From Acanthacorydalis orientalis (lineage: Eukaryota; Arthropoda; Insecta; Megaloptera; Corydalidae): a stretch of 64,000 nucleotides of DNA. Of this stretch, positions 37,919 to 51,253 are shown in pieces. The translations under genes and the position numbers were made by a program. The DNA lies in the NCBI GenBank assembly GCA_034766995.1, contig CM068323.1:27039990-27103989 (forward strand). The letters run 5' to 3'. The notes under the pieces were generated by a model. It saw only the letters and a list, made by a program, of their open reading frames with translations. It did no database searches and was not told the origin of the DNA. Every line of letters starts with the position of its first letter. Position 1 is the first letter of the stretch.

Positions 37919-38353
37919 CATGTGTGTGTGTGTTTTATTAAATATTATTTATTGTAGATTCGATTAATTATTTGGAGTTTTTGACTATATCGTGTAAATG
38001 AATGAGATTTAAACTCTCGGTTTCAATGTTAAACCTAGAAACGTGAACGTATTAAAACCGTGCGTGTAAATCGTCTGTTCGCGATGGAGGAAAAATCGTT
38101 TCTCCTCCCACACCTCTCGCCTCACAAAACGAGCAAAATTCAGCTGAATGATTCGTGTCGAACCAACCAAACGCGGCTTTTTTTTTAAAAAAAAAGGAGA
38201 CTGTCATTCGCCCGTTGGTCGGCCGAACCGATCGGCGCGCACATTTAAGAATTCGTGTGCGGACTGTCCTATCGATCTACGCCACATGACGTCGTGTCGA
38301 ACGGTGACGAAGTGCGCCCCTGTTTTTTTTTCGATCGACTAAACGCCACCCGC

Positions 38354-41300
38354 TCAGATACTACACTCGTCGCTGTCCTGAGCGTAGTCGTCGTCCGACT
38401 GCTCGTCGTCGAGTTTACTCCTGGCGCCGGGCTTCCAGTCGCCGTTCGTCAGGTGGTTCGCTTTCGACGGACAAGCATTGTGAGACTCCGGCGAGATAAT
38501 CATGTCCAGGCTGGTCGATAGCATGTCCTCGCATTCGGTTTCATCGAATGAGCTAGAAAACATCAAATCGACACCGATAAAACATTAATCGTATCGTCGG
38601 CGTGTGTCCGCGACGTACAAGTTTCGGGAGGTCCGGTCCAGCTCTGACACTGCCTGAATCCGCATTCACAAATCAGTGTTCCTTTTCCACCCGAAGAAAC
38701 ATTTTTCCGATTGACTGATTGTTATTCACGGCGATTCCATCATTATCAGAAAAGTCTTCTTCGAGGTCATTGTCTTCGATAAACATGCCTGTTTATACAT
38801 CTGAACGATTACCTTTTAATCTAGGGTATTTAATTAACTTTTCAATTTCGATTTATGAACAGTTTGGGAAATGAACTACGAATGTAAATTATTTAGAGAC
38901 TTTTCCGTACTTCGATGCTCTGCGGATGATGGAATCGCTATCAGCAACAATCAAAATCGATCAATAATGATCTATTGAACATTTTCAGCGAGAAAAAAAT
39001 CTAGTGCGACGAAACAAGAATTGATTTGTGAACGAGCGGGCCCTTTTCCGATCTGCCGATGCTATGCAAACGTTTAGAAACAGCGGTTCTCAATAACTAT
39101 TCATACAATCGAACCACTGGCCTATCATCGACTAAGAACTAATCTCGTCTTTCCGTCACGGTATTTTCTGCAAGTATCAAATAGCGTACAGTTCTTTCTG
39201 ACACCGTGCCTGAATTCACTTTCCCTAATGAACTGTGTTCTCACACGACAAACCACAAAGAAAGCTTGTGTTGGAGCTCTGAAGTGGATGGTATCGCGAT
39301 CGACTCGAGTACGAGCAACGATCAAATGATTTATTGACCGAGTTTGTGATCAGAGAAACGTTTTATGGTCCGTGCAACAAGAAAAACAATTCAATTCTGA
39401 AAGTGTTAGACATTTGCGTGCAATATTTGCACATGATCGAAATAAATGTTAATATTTACGGCGGATTACGCCGTAAACGCTGCAACTAAATACAACATAT
39501 TACAGTACTGGACACATTAGTGTAAATCGGAACGACATACACTATAATGTGTCTGGGGGCCTGAACCGATATGGGAATATGATTATCTAAATACATATTC
39601 GTATACAAGTACTTTTTCAATCTCATAAAACATTTTTCCGGTCAAAAGTGTTCTATAAATCATGTTTGATTATCGATAATACACATTACGGAGGCGGTGC
39701 TATTGTCTTCAAGGCACCAAGGTGTAGACAACACTTAGAGTGAGATTCTTCTTGATCTTGACGTTGTGAGGATGACGGCGTCGCCATAAACAACACCAAA
39801 AATGATTTATAGAACATTCTCGATCGGCAAAATATCAGAACAATATAGAATCAGAAATATCAGAAAAATATACAACTCATTCGTGAGAGTGGATTCGGCC
39901 AGTGTCAGAAACGATCTCGAGCAGATTTTTATACTCAGGAATAGATGCCCAGTCGAGTGTTAGTGTGGACCATCTTTTACATGTACGTATTGAAAAAAAA
40001 TATACCGAGGTCAAGCTAAATCTTGCGACACAAACATTAATGGAATGCTTTAACACACGCCCATTGCAGTTTCAATATGCCGGACGACGACGATGATGAT
40101 GATGATGCTTTTTTTCTGAACGTCATGCAAAACTGTTGTGTGTACTTCTTTAAAAGAACAATTCAAATACGTGTCGTGTCTATATTACTATTCCGATTCG
40201 TCCATGCACAAACATATTAGTACTGGAAAAAGATCGATTGTTATTTCAAAAAAAAAAGAAATTAAAAAAAGTACTAGTAATTCTTCCACGCAAACAGTTC
40301 TAGTTGAAATTAGAGTGTACTGTTGTAGCCAAACTGAATATCTATCTATTGTTAATCGCTACGGATCTACGATGACAAAAACGATGGCTAAAAACCATGC
40401 AGCAACTACTCCTCTTACCCGAGCATATGCACATTCTTCCTCCCTGTACGTCAGTCAATCGTAACCACCATGTCGATATCCAAGAAACAAATCAATAGCC
40501 CACATATCATAACAATACGAGAAAGTGTACGTGTGTGTGTGTGTGTGTATATAAAAAAAATATTAACAAAGTTCCCACTAATTTCGTCGCGTCGTGGAAA
40601 CGAATTCGTCTTCTCTGAGTACGTGTACTCTGTCTTACATTGATACACAAAACGTGTACTGTGCAGTCAAGATAAAAGAACGGCGGATAAATTTAGACAT
40701 TCAGTAGACTGAGGGATACACGGACGAAAATGAGGACTAACATGAACCATAAATGTATAATATATCGACTTGATCGAAGAGTCCAGCATGGAAAACATTG
40801 TCAGAGCATCTATCGAGTTTCGAATTGAAAATATAAATCAAATGAAGTATATGTCGGGTATGGAAAAATATCCGATTTTTTCGTTTCGTCCATGTCTTAG
40901 AATTATGTGCTGGAGTATAGGCGTATCGGCTGTCACATTTCTAATAAACTGAAAAATCGACAAACAGTTTTTTTTCAGTTTATCAGAAAGTCGTTTAACA
41001 AAAAATATTAAATAATGGATAATCAATCAACGAACACCAGCGCCTCTTCCTTTTCATCGGTCGATGTTAAACATCGGTTTTATGTATCAAGTTCATGGAT
41101 AATAGATAAAACAAAAAAGCATGGAAACATGCAAAAAAATATGTCAGGGATGATACTAAGAAGAAAAAGAAGAAATATAGGATCAGAATAAAACCGGATA
41201 TGAATTTTCATGGAAATGAGATGATATTAAAAAGATCACAATATTTCTGCTCCTCGATATTGAATGAACCAGAGTCGAGTTTAATGTAATCCACACGAGA

Positions 41301-44300
41301 CATTTGGCAAGAAATGACAATACTATTAACTGAAAACCGATAAATATGAGAAAACGTTTACGAATAAATTATATTTTCATCTCACACATCTACACACAAG
41401 AATCTTCAATAAATAACCTCGATTATCGCTTTCGACGGCGATGCCATCCATCGTCAGAACGCCATGATTCAGAACAATCTGATGATCTTTCTATATCTTG
41501 ACGATCGAGGATAATCGATAATCAATTTTTGAACGGAGATCTTTTTAGTCCCGTTGCGGGCTGAAGAGAGAATTCGTTTGTGAATGCGAATTTATCCGCG
41601 GTGTCGGAACGATATTGTGATGAAAACAGATCGATAGAACAATGGATAAATAGGATGGGGGTATGAGAGATTATAAAAGGAGTTTTCAGATACACATGAC
41701 TTAGTCATGAGCGTCTCTCGAAAGAATAGAAGCAGTTTGATAGTTTCTTAGTCTACTGAACGACTCTACGTTAACGAAACCGTTTATAAAAGAATGCTTG
41801 CGCAGATGAACACACCGTACATATGTCTTAATTAGTGGGAACTCTCAAACAAGTATAAATCATGCTATTACATTGAAAATACTATATAATGTAACGCACT
41901 ATTCCGCAATACAATAATATTACTTTCTGAAAAGAACTACTAATTTAGTACCAACGATTATTAATAAAAGGACTTGTAATACACAGCCAGTCGCGCATGT
42001 ACTGGGAAATTAAATTAAAGGTAACTGAACGCAAATTAAACGAGATACGATATCCGATTCAAAAATAAATAAATAAACAGACGTGTGAAACGATTCGATC
42101 AATCCACAAACAGATTAACGTTCCAAAGACATCACAGAAATGTATTCGTTATTTTTCGTTTTTTTATGTGCGATTCCGATCAGGGAGTGGAAACATAGAA
42201 ACCGTTTTTGATGGATTGTCCTGTCGATTTTCGTCGTTTTGAATCAGATGAATGTCTGGGATCCCCACTGAGTTTCGGCACGAGTGACATCTACACAGGT
42301 CAATGTTGAAGATTGACTTTTAAATCGATGTATGATCAATTTATGTATGTTTTATGGATTATGCTTTGAAATCAATCTTCAACAACTACCTAAGGATCGT
42401 GCTGACACTAATAATGAAGATCTGAAACTTAGCGAACCTTAAACGTCCAACAGAACAATCTATCAACGGGACGGACTTTGGAGATGATTTATTGATCGGA
42501 TTTCGCATGATATTTTTTAAAAAAATATGTAATTTAATAAAAAAAATCCTACAGATTTTTTATTGAAAAACATGTACCTTGATTTATTGACACAACGCTA
42601 AAAGGACAATTTAAAAAAAGGTAAATAAAAAGATATTTCAAATTAACATTACTAACAGAGAGAACGAACGAACGAATCAATGTAAAATAGCATAATAACG
42701 AAATCGATAACAACTACAGAACTTCGCTAATTTACAATTCAATAGAACTGCAAGTCTTAAAACACTGTTTGTTTTCAATTGGAAAAATATCTAGTGTGTG
42801 TAGATGAAGAATGAACTTACATGTGGTCTTGCTGTTCGCCGCCCTCCTCGGCCACCAGCATCTCGTATTCTTCAGCAGCGTATCGGTCCCAGTCAGACAG
42901 CTGAAACATCAAACCATTAATTAAGATACAGTTCTAACACTCTGACTTCACTTTCATTCTCTCTCATATCATTCTCTCATCAATTTTCTCTATGGATTTC
43001 TCTGTGCATTGTGACACCTCTGACAATGATCGAATCACCTTTGAAATTCGCATAAGCGATAATCAAAAATGAACAATAATGATTTAATGGACATCTTTAG
43101 ATTAGAGAACTTGTCACAATTTGTGAAATGGAAAAGGAATTGATCTGTAAAAATTATTTACCTCTTTGATTTTATTTCCAATAATAAACGAACAACCAAC
43201 AGATCATGTTTTACATAATTTTTTTTCATTAAAAAAAAACCTTTCATTTATGGCTGCATACACACACATTTATTATTAAATAATAAACAGGACGTTACTA
43301 TGGAAATAACTGTTTATTTGCGACGATATATAATGTACATATATATTGGCACATATAAAAAATGATTTCCATGGCAACGTCTTGTTTATTGTTTAATAAT
43401 AATGTATGTGTGTGTGCGTGCGCGCAGCTATGTATAACTTTCATTTATAATGATTTATGGAAGCGTTTGTTCTGCTTTGTGCAGTGCAATAATAAATAAT
43501 TTGCGAAAATGACAAACATACTGATATCTGATTGAAAATGATTAACGATTTAAATGTCGAATCTTACCTCGTGTCCGTCGCCGTCGTGGTCCCTCTGCGA
43601 CGCGAACGGATCCCTCTGCTCGTGATCCAGATACTTCTCAAGATTGAAAAACGTGTCGAAGAAAATCGGCGTCATCCTGCACCGCTTGAGATCGCCGAGC
43701 GATATCTTCCCAGGCACGGCCGGCTTCACCATATCCAACATCTGGCAGAGGCAGTCCTCGTAAGGCAACGTTTCAATCCCGATCGACTCCATCCGTTGCA
43801 TTTGCTCCTCGTAGAAGTACTCGAGCTCGTACATCGACAGAAAACCGTCACCGTCCAAGTCCATACACCTGAAACGACAGCACGTGATCCGATCGTGCGT
43901 CGAACGAATGCGGTCGCGCGTATCGCGTACCTGAACCAGTACTCGATGGCTGTCGGATGCATCTTGTCCTCCTCGGACAGCAGGAACCACACGAACTCCG
44001 TATAGCTCATCTTCTCGTCGTGCAGCTTGCCCCGTTGCCCGCTCCTGCTCACAGCCCCGCTGAATATCCGGTCGATGATGCGCGACGACAACGCTGCAAT
44101 TCACCAATCGTTACTGTCAGTGTTACATTCGGCGCACACGTCCTGTCGACGTTACCGTGATCGTTGTGTCGGGTCAAGTCTTGTCTATCGATGAACAGGT
44201 CGTGATCGCGATCGAGCTCCCAGAATTTACAATATATTACATAGAAGTGCTCGTAACTGAAGTACGCGGTCACTTGGTTGATGTCCTCCTCTTCCTCGAG

Positions 44301-46505
44301 CAGCTGCAGCACGGACAGGAGATTCGATCGACGCAGTTCCGATATTGAAATACGGCCGGACCACGAACGATTCACACAATAGAAAATACGAGCTATCACC
44401 TAGACAGAGGAAAAGTCGCGTGAGCTTCCTGAAACCGAACCCTACTGGAACACTTCATTTGATTTCAGTAAATCGTTGTCGCTCTCACGCAAAACCGAAC
44501 AATTTCAACCGAGAATAGAATCGAACCCGTGTGTACGCTTTCACGTACAAGAAATACCGAATGGTCCGAAGGTCGATTAATCGAAAATGTTTCAAAGTTC
44601 AATACGGTCTTAACGGTACGACCGGATTTCCCTTTCTAATACAACAGAAACAAACAATGAGAACTTGGATAACTGGCCAATCGATTAGTTAAAAGTAATC
44701 AAGACTGTTTGTCGACAGAGCAATAAAATTCAAAGATGCCCTCTATAATTAGATTTGCAGCTAGTTTTGTGCTGTATTTCTTAGCTTTGAGAAACTAAGC
44801 GAGTGAATATATGTCGAGTATAACTAATCCGCCCGAAAGTTGTAAAATATAGTCATAAAAGTTGTTTCTGTAAAATTATACGAAAATAAACCTATAAAAC
44901 TATAGAGGGCAGGCGTATAAAAATAAACGCACATCGCGACCGTCCTGATTTTCCCAACACAGTTTTAAATCGCTCGCTCGTCAACGATTTCCGTTTTGGG
45001 TCAAGCATACGTACAGTATGAACGTAACGCGAATGAAACTCCGTAGCCTCTTTCAGGAATGTAAGGCCTTCGTGACTATCCACGACGTCTTGAATCAACG
45101 GTATGAAATCCTCGGGACACAGCCACGTGTGCTTTCCTCGCGTGAGTATGTACACGAAACGGGACGAGGCATCGTGGCACTGGGACACCATTCTGTTGGA
45201 ATAGAACGAGCATAAATTCACACACACTGTCGAGCATGCATAGATTATATCCATGCGAAAGTCTCATCTTTATTGTTAAACAGGATTCTTGACAAGTATG
45301 CAACAAGAAACGAGAAATATGCGAAGAGCGCCGTACGCTGTGTATGTCTTAATGAATCTCACGAGAATCAATCAATTCGATCGATAGATTCGACACTGAG
45401 ACACGAACTGTTTAACACGTGAATGAAACCGTCCGCTTGTGCTGTTCTCGAATCGATTCGATGAGACTTACTGTTTCCAGAAGTCTGTAAACTTGATGAC
45501 ATCGATCGACGTCGCGTGGTCGCCAGCCGCCGCCAGGAACAACGGTACTTTCCAGTACAATGGTAAATCGCACGCTTTTACAAGAACACTGCACGTCTCC
45601 CGAGTGACGATCCCGCCAGGCTGCTGCTCGAACGCCGCAAGGATCTTCTGAACTGTCGTCTCGATCTGTTGCGGCAGCACTGGCTTCCCTTGAGGAAAAT
45701 AGAACCTAGACAGAGAACAGAAAAAGTTGAAAATGAGATCTGTTCACTTCGAAACAAATAATTCTGCGTGAAATTGTCCAGTTCATTCTCAACGTCCCAT
45801 CAGAGTATAAATACAAACAAGCTCAAGAAACTGTAAACAGTCGTTCTATTTAACCCTTCATCTACTGGACTGATATCAAATAATCAACATAATCAAACCT
45901 CATCGGACTCTTACGTTCGAAATAAAAACTATTCAAAATTTACATTTAAAAAAAATCTAATTTATTTTTGTACTTTCAGATCTTATTCTTTTTTTGTAAA
46001 AAAAAGCACATTGTTCCATATTTCAATAAATTCAGTAAATGAAGAGTTAAACAAACAACTGATTATGTATGACAAACTTCACAAAATGATTGATGAAAAT
46101 TGTATGAATATGGAAATGCTAGATTTAGGCGTCAATCTGTCTAGACTCAAAGTTCTTTTAGTGATATTCTGGATTAATTAAACGGTTACCTCATGATTTA
46201 ATTCGCGACAGAGCGAGCCATAGTCAAGCCATATCGCGATTCTCACTCGATGTTATAAGACAAGGGGTTAATGATATTAAATTTAGTTTTTCTTCACGAA
46301 TTTATGAACAACTGAACAATTAAAAAGTTTGTAGGCATTAGAAGTACAGACATTTTTCTTATTATTTCTCATGAAGAAACAAAAAATTCATATAGTAGGC
46401 TAGGCTTGTTTACAAACGACACATTTATCTATTTTAGTCAAGGTAAATTATCGCTTAGTAGGGATTTTTTCCTTCAGAAATTTTTTATTAAAGTACTTTC
46501 AAAAA

Positions 46506-46541
<36 letters not shown>

Positions 46542-47158
46542 GATAAGTAGAAGAGGAGACATTCTCAAAGATTGATTCTAATTGGTTAATGTTTTATCAT
46601 GCCTGTTTATGATTCGTTCTAAGAATATTTCAAGAATTTCTTTTCCACTTATCTATCTGCTTTTATATGTGTAGTATACGAGTATATACGTGAAAAACAA
46701 AGAAATTATTGAAAGTGGATTCTAGTTGGCTAATGGTTTATAATGCTTGTTTATGATTTGTTCTACTAATACTTGCATATAATTGGTGAACTTGAATCAT
46801 TTAATATGGATTGTTCTTATTTGTTGCAACTAATAAAACTACATTAATATATTTTTTCAAGTGAATTTCAAAACAGATCTTTGTTATTCTTTAATAAAAT
46901 AATATCGAAATCTATACATACATATATATATATATATATATAAAAATTTTAAATCATACTCGACAAATGAGACACGTATAAACAATTCGAATCGATCTAA
47001 ATACTGACATGAAAATGTTTGAATCCGCGACACAGACATTTGCTCCAGTTTGTGAATACTAACCTTGGTATGAAAACATTCCTGTTCGCTTTGATATGTC
47101 TTTGAAGTGTGGTATGTTGTGGCAATGGTTTCGGACTGATTTCCTTACGTCCGAATAT
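38354..47158 (-). CDS. PPP2R3: Protein phosphatase 2A regulatory subunit B'' (PR72/PPP2R3 family)
   Basis: Calcium-binding regulatory subunit that targets PP2A. Exons found: 47158-47064, 45705-45472, 45192-45015, 44399-44156, 44093-43931, 43868-43568, 42900-42821, 38552-38354; phases agree and give 497 residues to the stop. Conserved order: [104 protein letters not shown] with a first EF-hand ([12 protein letters not shown]), [26 protein letters not shown], then a canonical EF-hand ([12 protein letters not shown]), [50 protein letters not shown]. The last exon, after a 4.3-kb intron, encodes an acidic tail ending [13 protein letters not shown]. The start codon lies upstream of 47158; see 59418-59672. 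Several introns contain family R copies. Confidence 0.95.
38905..39065 (+). repeat. Dispersed repeat family R, copy
   Basis: ACTTCGATGCTCTGCGGATG, CAGCAACAATCAAAATCGAT, CAATAATGATCTATTGAAC, then AATTGATTTGTGAACGAG. In the last PPP2R3 intron. Confidence 0.75.
39250..39425 (+). repeat. Dispersed repeat family R, copy
   Basis: GAGCAACGATCAAATGATTT, ATTGACCGAGTTTGTGATCA, GAGAAACGTTTTATGGTCCG, TGCAACAAG, then TTCTGAAAGTGTTAG. In the last PPP2R3 intron. Confidence 0.7.
39745..39915 (+). repeat. Dispersed repeat family R, copy
   Basis: GATGACGGCGTCGCCATAAA, AAAAATGATTTATAGAAC, TTCTCGATCGGCAAAA, then TCGTGAGAGTGGATTCGGCC and AGTGTCAGAAC. Confidence 0.7.
41425..41620 (+). repeat. Dispersed repeat family R, copy
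   Basis: TTTCGACGGCGATGCCATCC, TCGTCAGAACGCC, GATAATCGATAATCAA, then TTCGTTTGTGAATGCGAATT and GGTGTCGGAAC. Confidence 0.65.
43010..43165 (+). repeat. Dispersed repeat family R, copy
   Basis: CGCATAAGCGATAATCAAAA, ATGAACAATAATGATTTAAT, GGACATCTTTAGATTAGAG, then GGAATTGATCTGTAAAAAT. In a PPP2R3 intron. Confidence 0.75.
43195..43480. repeat. Foldback (MITE-like) element with long inverted arms
   Basis: The left arm (about 43260-43306: CACACACATTTATTATTAAA, ACAGGACG, ACTATGGAAAT) pairs with the right arm (about 43368-43420: ATTTCCATGGCAACGTC, TTGTTTATTGTTTAATAATA, TGTGTGTG). The outer parts, with TTTCATTTAT and AGCTATGTATAACTTTCATT, extend the pairing. The core is TA-rich. No protein is encoded. 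Related arms occur at 49435-49850 and 56145-56240. Confidence 0.75.
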
Positions 47159-47646
47159 CTGGAAGAGATAAACAAACATCGGTCATATAAACAACAAGTG
47201 CTCGCGAATCGTTACAGCATAATCAATTGATGTGGAGGTATGACGTCTGTGCAGACTTTGTTGTTATGATTCGTATTTCATGAGAGGGCGGATGTTGATT
47301 CACAATTAAAAAAAAAAAAGAAATTCGACAAGATGCATCTACCTATACTTTACAGAACATTCTTTTAACGTCTCTTTACGAGATTAAATTCGAATTGATT
47401 GACGGGTCGCGTCCACGTTTATCACGGCTGACGAATACGCCGACCATTACGGTTTTCAGAAATCACGTCATATTTCCTTATTAAACGTTGAATGTAATCA
47501 TATTAACGCCCTGTCGAAATAACCGATAATGTGAAATTATTAATGTTCAATTGACAGTCTAAAAAAGGTGCGGTGCTTTTTTTCCATGATGTAACCGTGT
47601 CGATACTTGATGATTATTAATGATGGGTGTGTATCGATGCACCTAC

Positions 47647-47853
47647 CTATCGGTAATTAAAATTGATAACGGCACACGACACAAATTCAAAAAATCGAAT
47701 AAACATTTTTGAATAATCGTACTGTCGAGTGGTTCAGCAATGGGTGAGAATAGTTTGTATTCTGATACCAAGGTAAGATTTTTATTCGATGAAAATTCTG
47801 TCACGTTAAACAGTTTATAAATAATACTAAACGGTTGCATTAACAACTTTTTT
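47647..47853 (-). CDS. Candidate orphan exon, phase 2 to phase 2
   Basis: Between TAATTGCAAAG and the good donor GTAGGT the minus strand is open for 68 codons, including FNVTEFSSNKNLTLVSEYKL, PIAEPLDSTIIQKCLFDFLN and LCRVPLSILITDR. The phase does not fit the PPP2R3 exon at 47158-47064, which starts in phase 0, so it is not simply the preceding PPP2R3 exon. It could be an alternative exon, part of another gene, or chance. Confidence 0.25.
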
Positions 47854-47942
47854 CTTTGCAATTATAAGTAGAAGCAGAAATTGATTTTTATTTATAATTC
47901 ATGTAAATTCGGCCTTATCCCATTAATTATTATCTTCTATGC

Positions 47943-47946
<4 letters not shown>

Positions 47947-47995
<49 letters not shown>
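47947..47995. repeat. (TA)n microsatellite
   Basis: Alternating TA over about 48 bases. Confidence 0.95.
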
Positions 47996-48001
<6 letters not shown>

Positions 48002-48243
48002 CATATGTGTGTTTATGAAGATATATATATCCATATTTATGTAAATGAATAGATCCCTAGCTCGGACATACATCGACTAATCACGTGTTTTAAATTTTTA
48101 CAGCGCTCGGCGGCCTACGAGCAGCGTTTTTCGAAATGAATAAATATGCACCCGTCCGGCAGCGTACCAGGAAATGACGTCACACCGACCAGAATGAAAA
48201 AATACACATTGCTTACATATATACGTACAACATACATACATAT

Positions 48244-48256
<13 letters not shown>

Positions 48257-48312
<56 letters not shown>
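48257..48312. repeat. (TA)n microsatellite
   Basis: TACATACATA followed by alternating TA over about 54 bases. Confidence 0.95.
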
Positions 48313-48313
<1 letters not shown>

Positions 48314-48784
48314 TCGATTATTGTACGCGGGTTGACGTCACAACGGTACTGCAAGGCTAATAATGTTGACAAGTGGTTTAATATAACACATAATAATAAC
48401 AGACACTCACTCTCACACTAAAGCACAACAGGTTTTGTATTAGATTCACGTGCGAGTCAGCTGCTGTTGCAGATAGAGATTGTTGTTATGTGTGTAACAT
48501 TGTCAACACAACAGTCGCACGTACCCGGCATATACATGTAATAAAAATAACAATATTTGTTATTAAGAATGTATCCTGGGTGTCCGTTTTACGTTAAATT
48601 ATTTTTATGTTTTATTAGTGTCTACAGGCGAGCGATCGCTTATCTGAAACCTTTTACAAGTTTTTTTTTATCAAACAGTCCATTACGGATTTCCAGAAAG
48701 AAATCTTGAATCGATCGAAGACAATCTTATCTACTGGCTATTATTAATCGATATCTATTGAGTGGTAGTTAAAAAAAGTGTAAT

Positions 48785-48935
48785 TTGAACAAATGAATTG
48801 TTTTTTTCGTCTCGCATGCCCTGAAAAAATCCTGATCAAAAATGTTCAATAAATCATTGCTGATAATTTCTTATTGTTGCTTGTGAGCATTAAGACGACG
48901 ATCTCAACATTGCCGAAGCTTCTAAGCACAGACTA
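48785..48935 (-). repeat. Dispersed repeat family R, reverse copy
   Basis: CAAATGAATTG, CCTGATCAAAAATGTTCAAT, AAATCATTGCTGATAATTTC, TTATTGTTGCTTGTGAGCAT, then GACGACGATCTCAACATTGC. Confidence 0.8.
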
Positions 48936-48988
48936 ATGTTACTAGATCGCATACTCTTAGTGAAAATATTCATCGCGCACCGCCTCCC

Positions 48989-48990
<2 letters not shown>

Positions 48991-49030
<40 letters not shown>
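48991..49030. repeat. (TA)n microsatellite
   Basis: Alternating TA over about 40 bases. Confidence 0.95.
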
Positions 49031-49033
<3 letters not shown>

Positions 49034-49434
49034 TGAATAATTGACAAAATATGTACTTTTTTATAAACGAGCAGATAAAAGTATGGAATGAACTATAAAG
49101 AACAATACAAGACATAAAAATTAAAAAAAACGATACATCTTTAGGTCGGGCAGTACGATTATTCCTGCATATATGAATGTCTGATCTAAATTTCAGTTTA
49201 TTTTGATACTGGCTTCTAATAAATGTAATAGTGGAAAAAAAACATCTCATACAGGTAATCATGCTCAGCACGGACCGTCTCTTCTATTGATACCAAAATT
49301 TAAAAATGCTGAGTAAGGTATGTATATGATTACATTTAAATTATTCTCAGATATAAATAGATGCAATGTTTTAGCTGTTATATATAATATAATAAAAATC
49401 GTTCGTCGCTTTGACTTTATCTATTTATTTCGAA

Positions 49435-49557
49435 CAATAAATGAATAATCAACAGATCCTGTTTTATGTATTTTTTTTCTATTGAAATAACATTTCATAT
49501 ATGACTGCATACACACATTTATTATTAAACAATGACAATAACATACGACATATGACA

Positions 49558-49631
<74 letters not shown>

Positions 49632-49780
49632 GTCATATAGTAACCATGATTTCCATTGCAATGTCTTATTCATTGTTTAAAAACAAATGTGTGTGTGTAT
49701 AGCTGTATACGTACACAAATTTATTATTGAACAAAAAAGAATTCCATCGTTTCCATGGAAATCATGTTTACTATATAACG

Positions 49781-49834
<54 letters not shown>

Positions 49835-49850
49835 AATGGTGCATATTTGA
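49435..49850. repeat. Foldback element(s) with long (TA)n core
   Basis: The left arm at about 49435-49555 (AACAGATCCTGTTTTATG, TTTCATATATGACTGCATAC, ACACATTTATTATTAAACAA) matches the element at 43195. A (TA)n core follows at 49561-49626, then the right arm at about 49640-49710 (GATTTCCATTGCAATGTC, ATTGTTTAAAAACAAATGTG). A further left-type arm at 49712-49775 (ACAAATTTATTATTGAAC, TTTCCATGGAAATCATG) runs into a second (TA)n tract at 49786-49832 with no clear partner. Confidence 0.7.
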
Positions 49851-50774
49851 CAATTTAAGAAAACTGAATAGACATGAAAGGTTTCGAAACCGTACTTATT
49901 TATTTATCGTACGTACACCGTTCCTTCGCAAATATGGTTCGACCTGAAGTGAGTTCCGGATAAATTATTTAATATCAGAAATTATATTCGCCGTTTACAA
50001 GACCGCAGTTCTAATTTTCGCAACTTAACCGCCGAAATAGAAACACTACACGTGCACAGACATTTTCGTAGCTCAAAAGAGAAAAGATCTAATCTTAAAC
50101 GTCTGTCATTGTGTATGTGCATGTTTACGAGCACACTGTGGAGAAGAATGAGTAAAAATTAAAGTATTTCTCCTTCTACAATTCCCGACACCGGACCTGT
50201 AGTCTCGGGCATGTGCGTTTGTCTACTGATTCAGTTGCGACTCTGAATTATTTACCGGACAGATTAGTCGAGTGTAAATACAAATCGACTGGCCGAACTG
50301 TGCTATTTTTTCCGAACTGTTTACCACAAGTAAATATATACAGACGCATGCCAATGTTTTCTTTATTACCGAATTCCGTCCAGCGTTTCTGTCGATCCGT
50401 ATAGAAACGAATTCGCGAAGAGAACGTTGTCGAAAACAATTCACACTTCGAAAACGTATCTATCGTTATATACCGTCCGTAATGACAAAAAAAAACCATA
50501 CATTCGCGGCTTGTCGGTGCAATGCTCGATTGGCAGAAAGCCACGATTGCCCCACAACACGCCAACACGCTGTTCACTCGACGATTAATTCTGCACGAGA
50601 GATCTTTCGTAGCGCAACCGAGTGATAAAAACGTAGTTTCGTTCGATCGAGGGGTTGTTTTATAAATAGACAGCGCCGGTCGTGTACATATAATACAGTT
50701 CAGATTCGATTTTAATCCGGTAGATCTATATAAGTGTGTAATGTAAAATACACATGCAGTGAACCTTCACTAAT

Positions 50775-50845
50775 GAGTTCTTGTTTCATCGCACGGACCG
50801 TAAAAATTTCCTCTGATCAAAAAAAATAACGGCCAATAAAATCAT
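50775..50845 (-). repeat. Dispersed repeat family R, reverse partial copy
   Basis: GAGTTCTTGTTTCATCGCAC, GGACCGTAAAAATTTCCTCT, GATCAAAAAAAATAACGGCC. Confidence 0.55.
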
Positions 50846-50867
50846 AATTCGATACATGCAGAGTTAC

Positions 50868-50971
50868 CTATGACAAATCCAACATATGTACTACTTCAAT
50901 CGGCTGATAGACGTGCGCTGGTTTGACGCCCTCGGCGCGCAGACACCGAACATTCCGGCCTTGATGCAAGG
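50868..50971 (-). CDS. Candidate terminal exon (ALHQGRNVRCLRAEG...HMLDLS)
   Basis: After the good acceptor GGCTTTATTACAG the minus strand reads LHQGRNVRCLRAEGVKPAHV, then YQPIEVVHMLDLS and TAG. The codon containing the first two bases (CC) would be completed upstream. The other two minus frames contain stops. The opposite strand also has a 41-codon frame (MYYFNRLIDVRWFDALGAQT...), so this may be a shadow of it or the reverse. It lies inside the proposed long first intron of PPP2R3. Not recognised. Confidence 0.3.
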
Positions 50972-51253
50972 CTGTAATAAAGCCGATATCGTCATCGTAC
51001 ATATTCCGTGATATCATCCAATTTCACGTTCATCACTGATGTCATCGTAAACAATAATGGAATTTATGTATCTGATATTATTCTCCACGCCCGGTGTTCC
51101 GCGCAGACTTCTGTGCGAGCGTCGCTCGGCTGCTTTATGGGCTCGGTGTAATTGTCGTGAACGGTGTGCGCTCACGGCCGTTTTCCGGCGACGTGAAATT
51201 ATATTAAATCAGATTTGAAAATTACATCCAAGTCTGTTTTCATACGCGTAGAT

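Larger units (their letters stand above)
36250..38353. other. Intergenic DNA between the coiled-coil gene and PPP2R3
   Basis: Apart from the (GC)n tract, the tandem duplication and (TA)n tracts at about 37702-37745 and 37883-37920, no gene is visible. The right end should hold the PPP2R3 3' untranslated region. Confidence 0.5.

Noticed and set aside
43532..44005. 157-codon plus-strand frame
   Set aside because: Antisense shadow of PPP2R3 exons.
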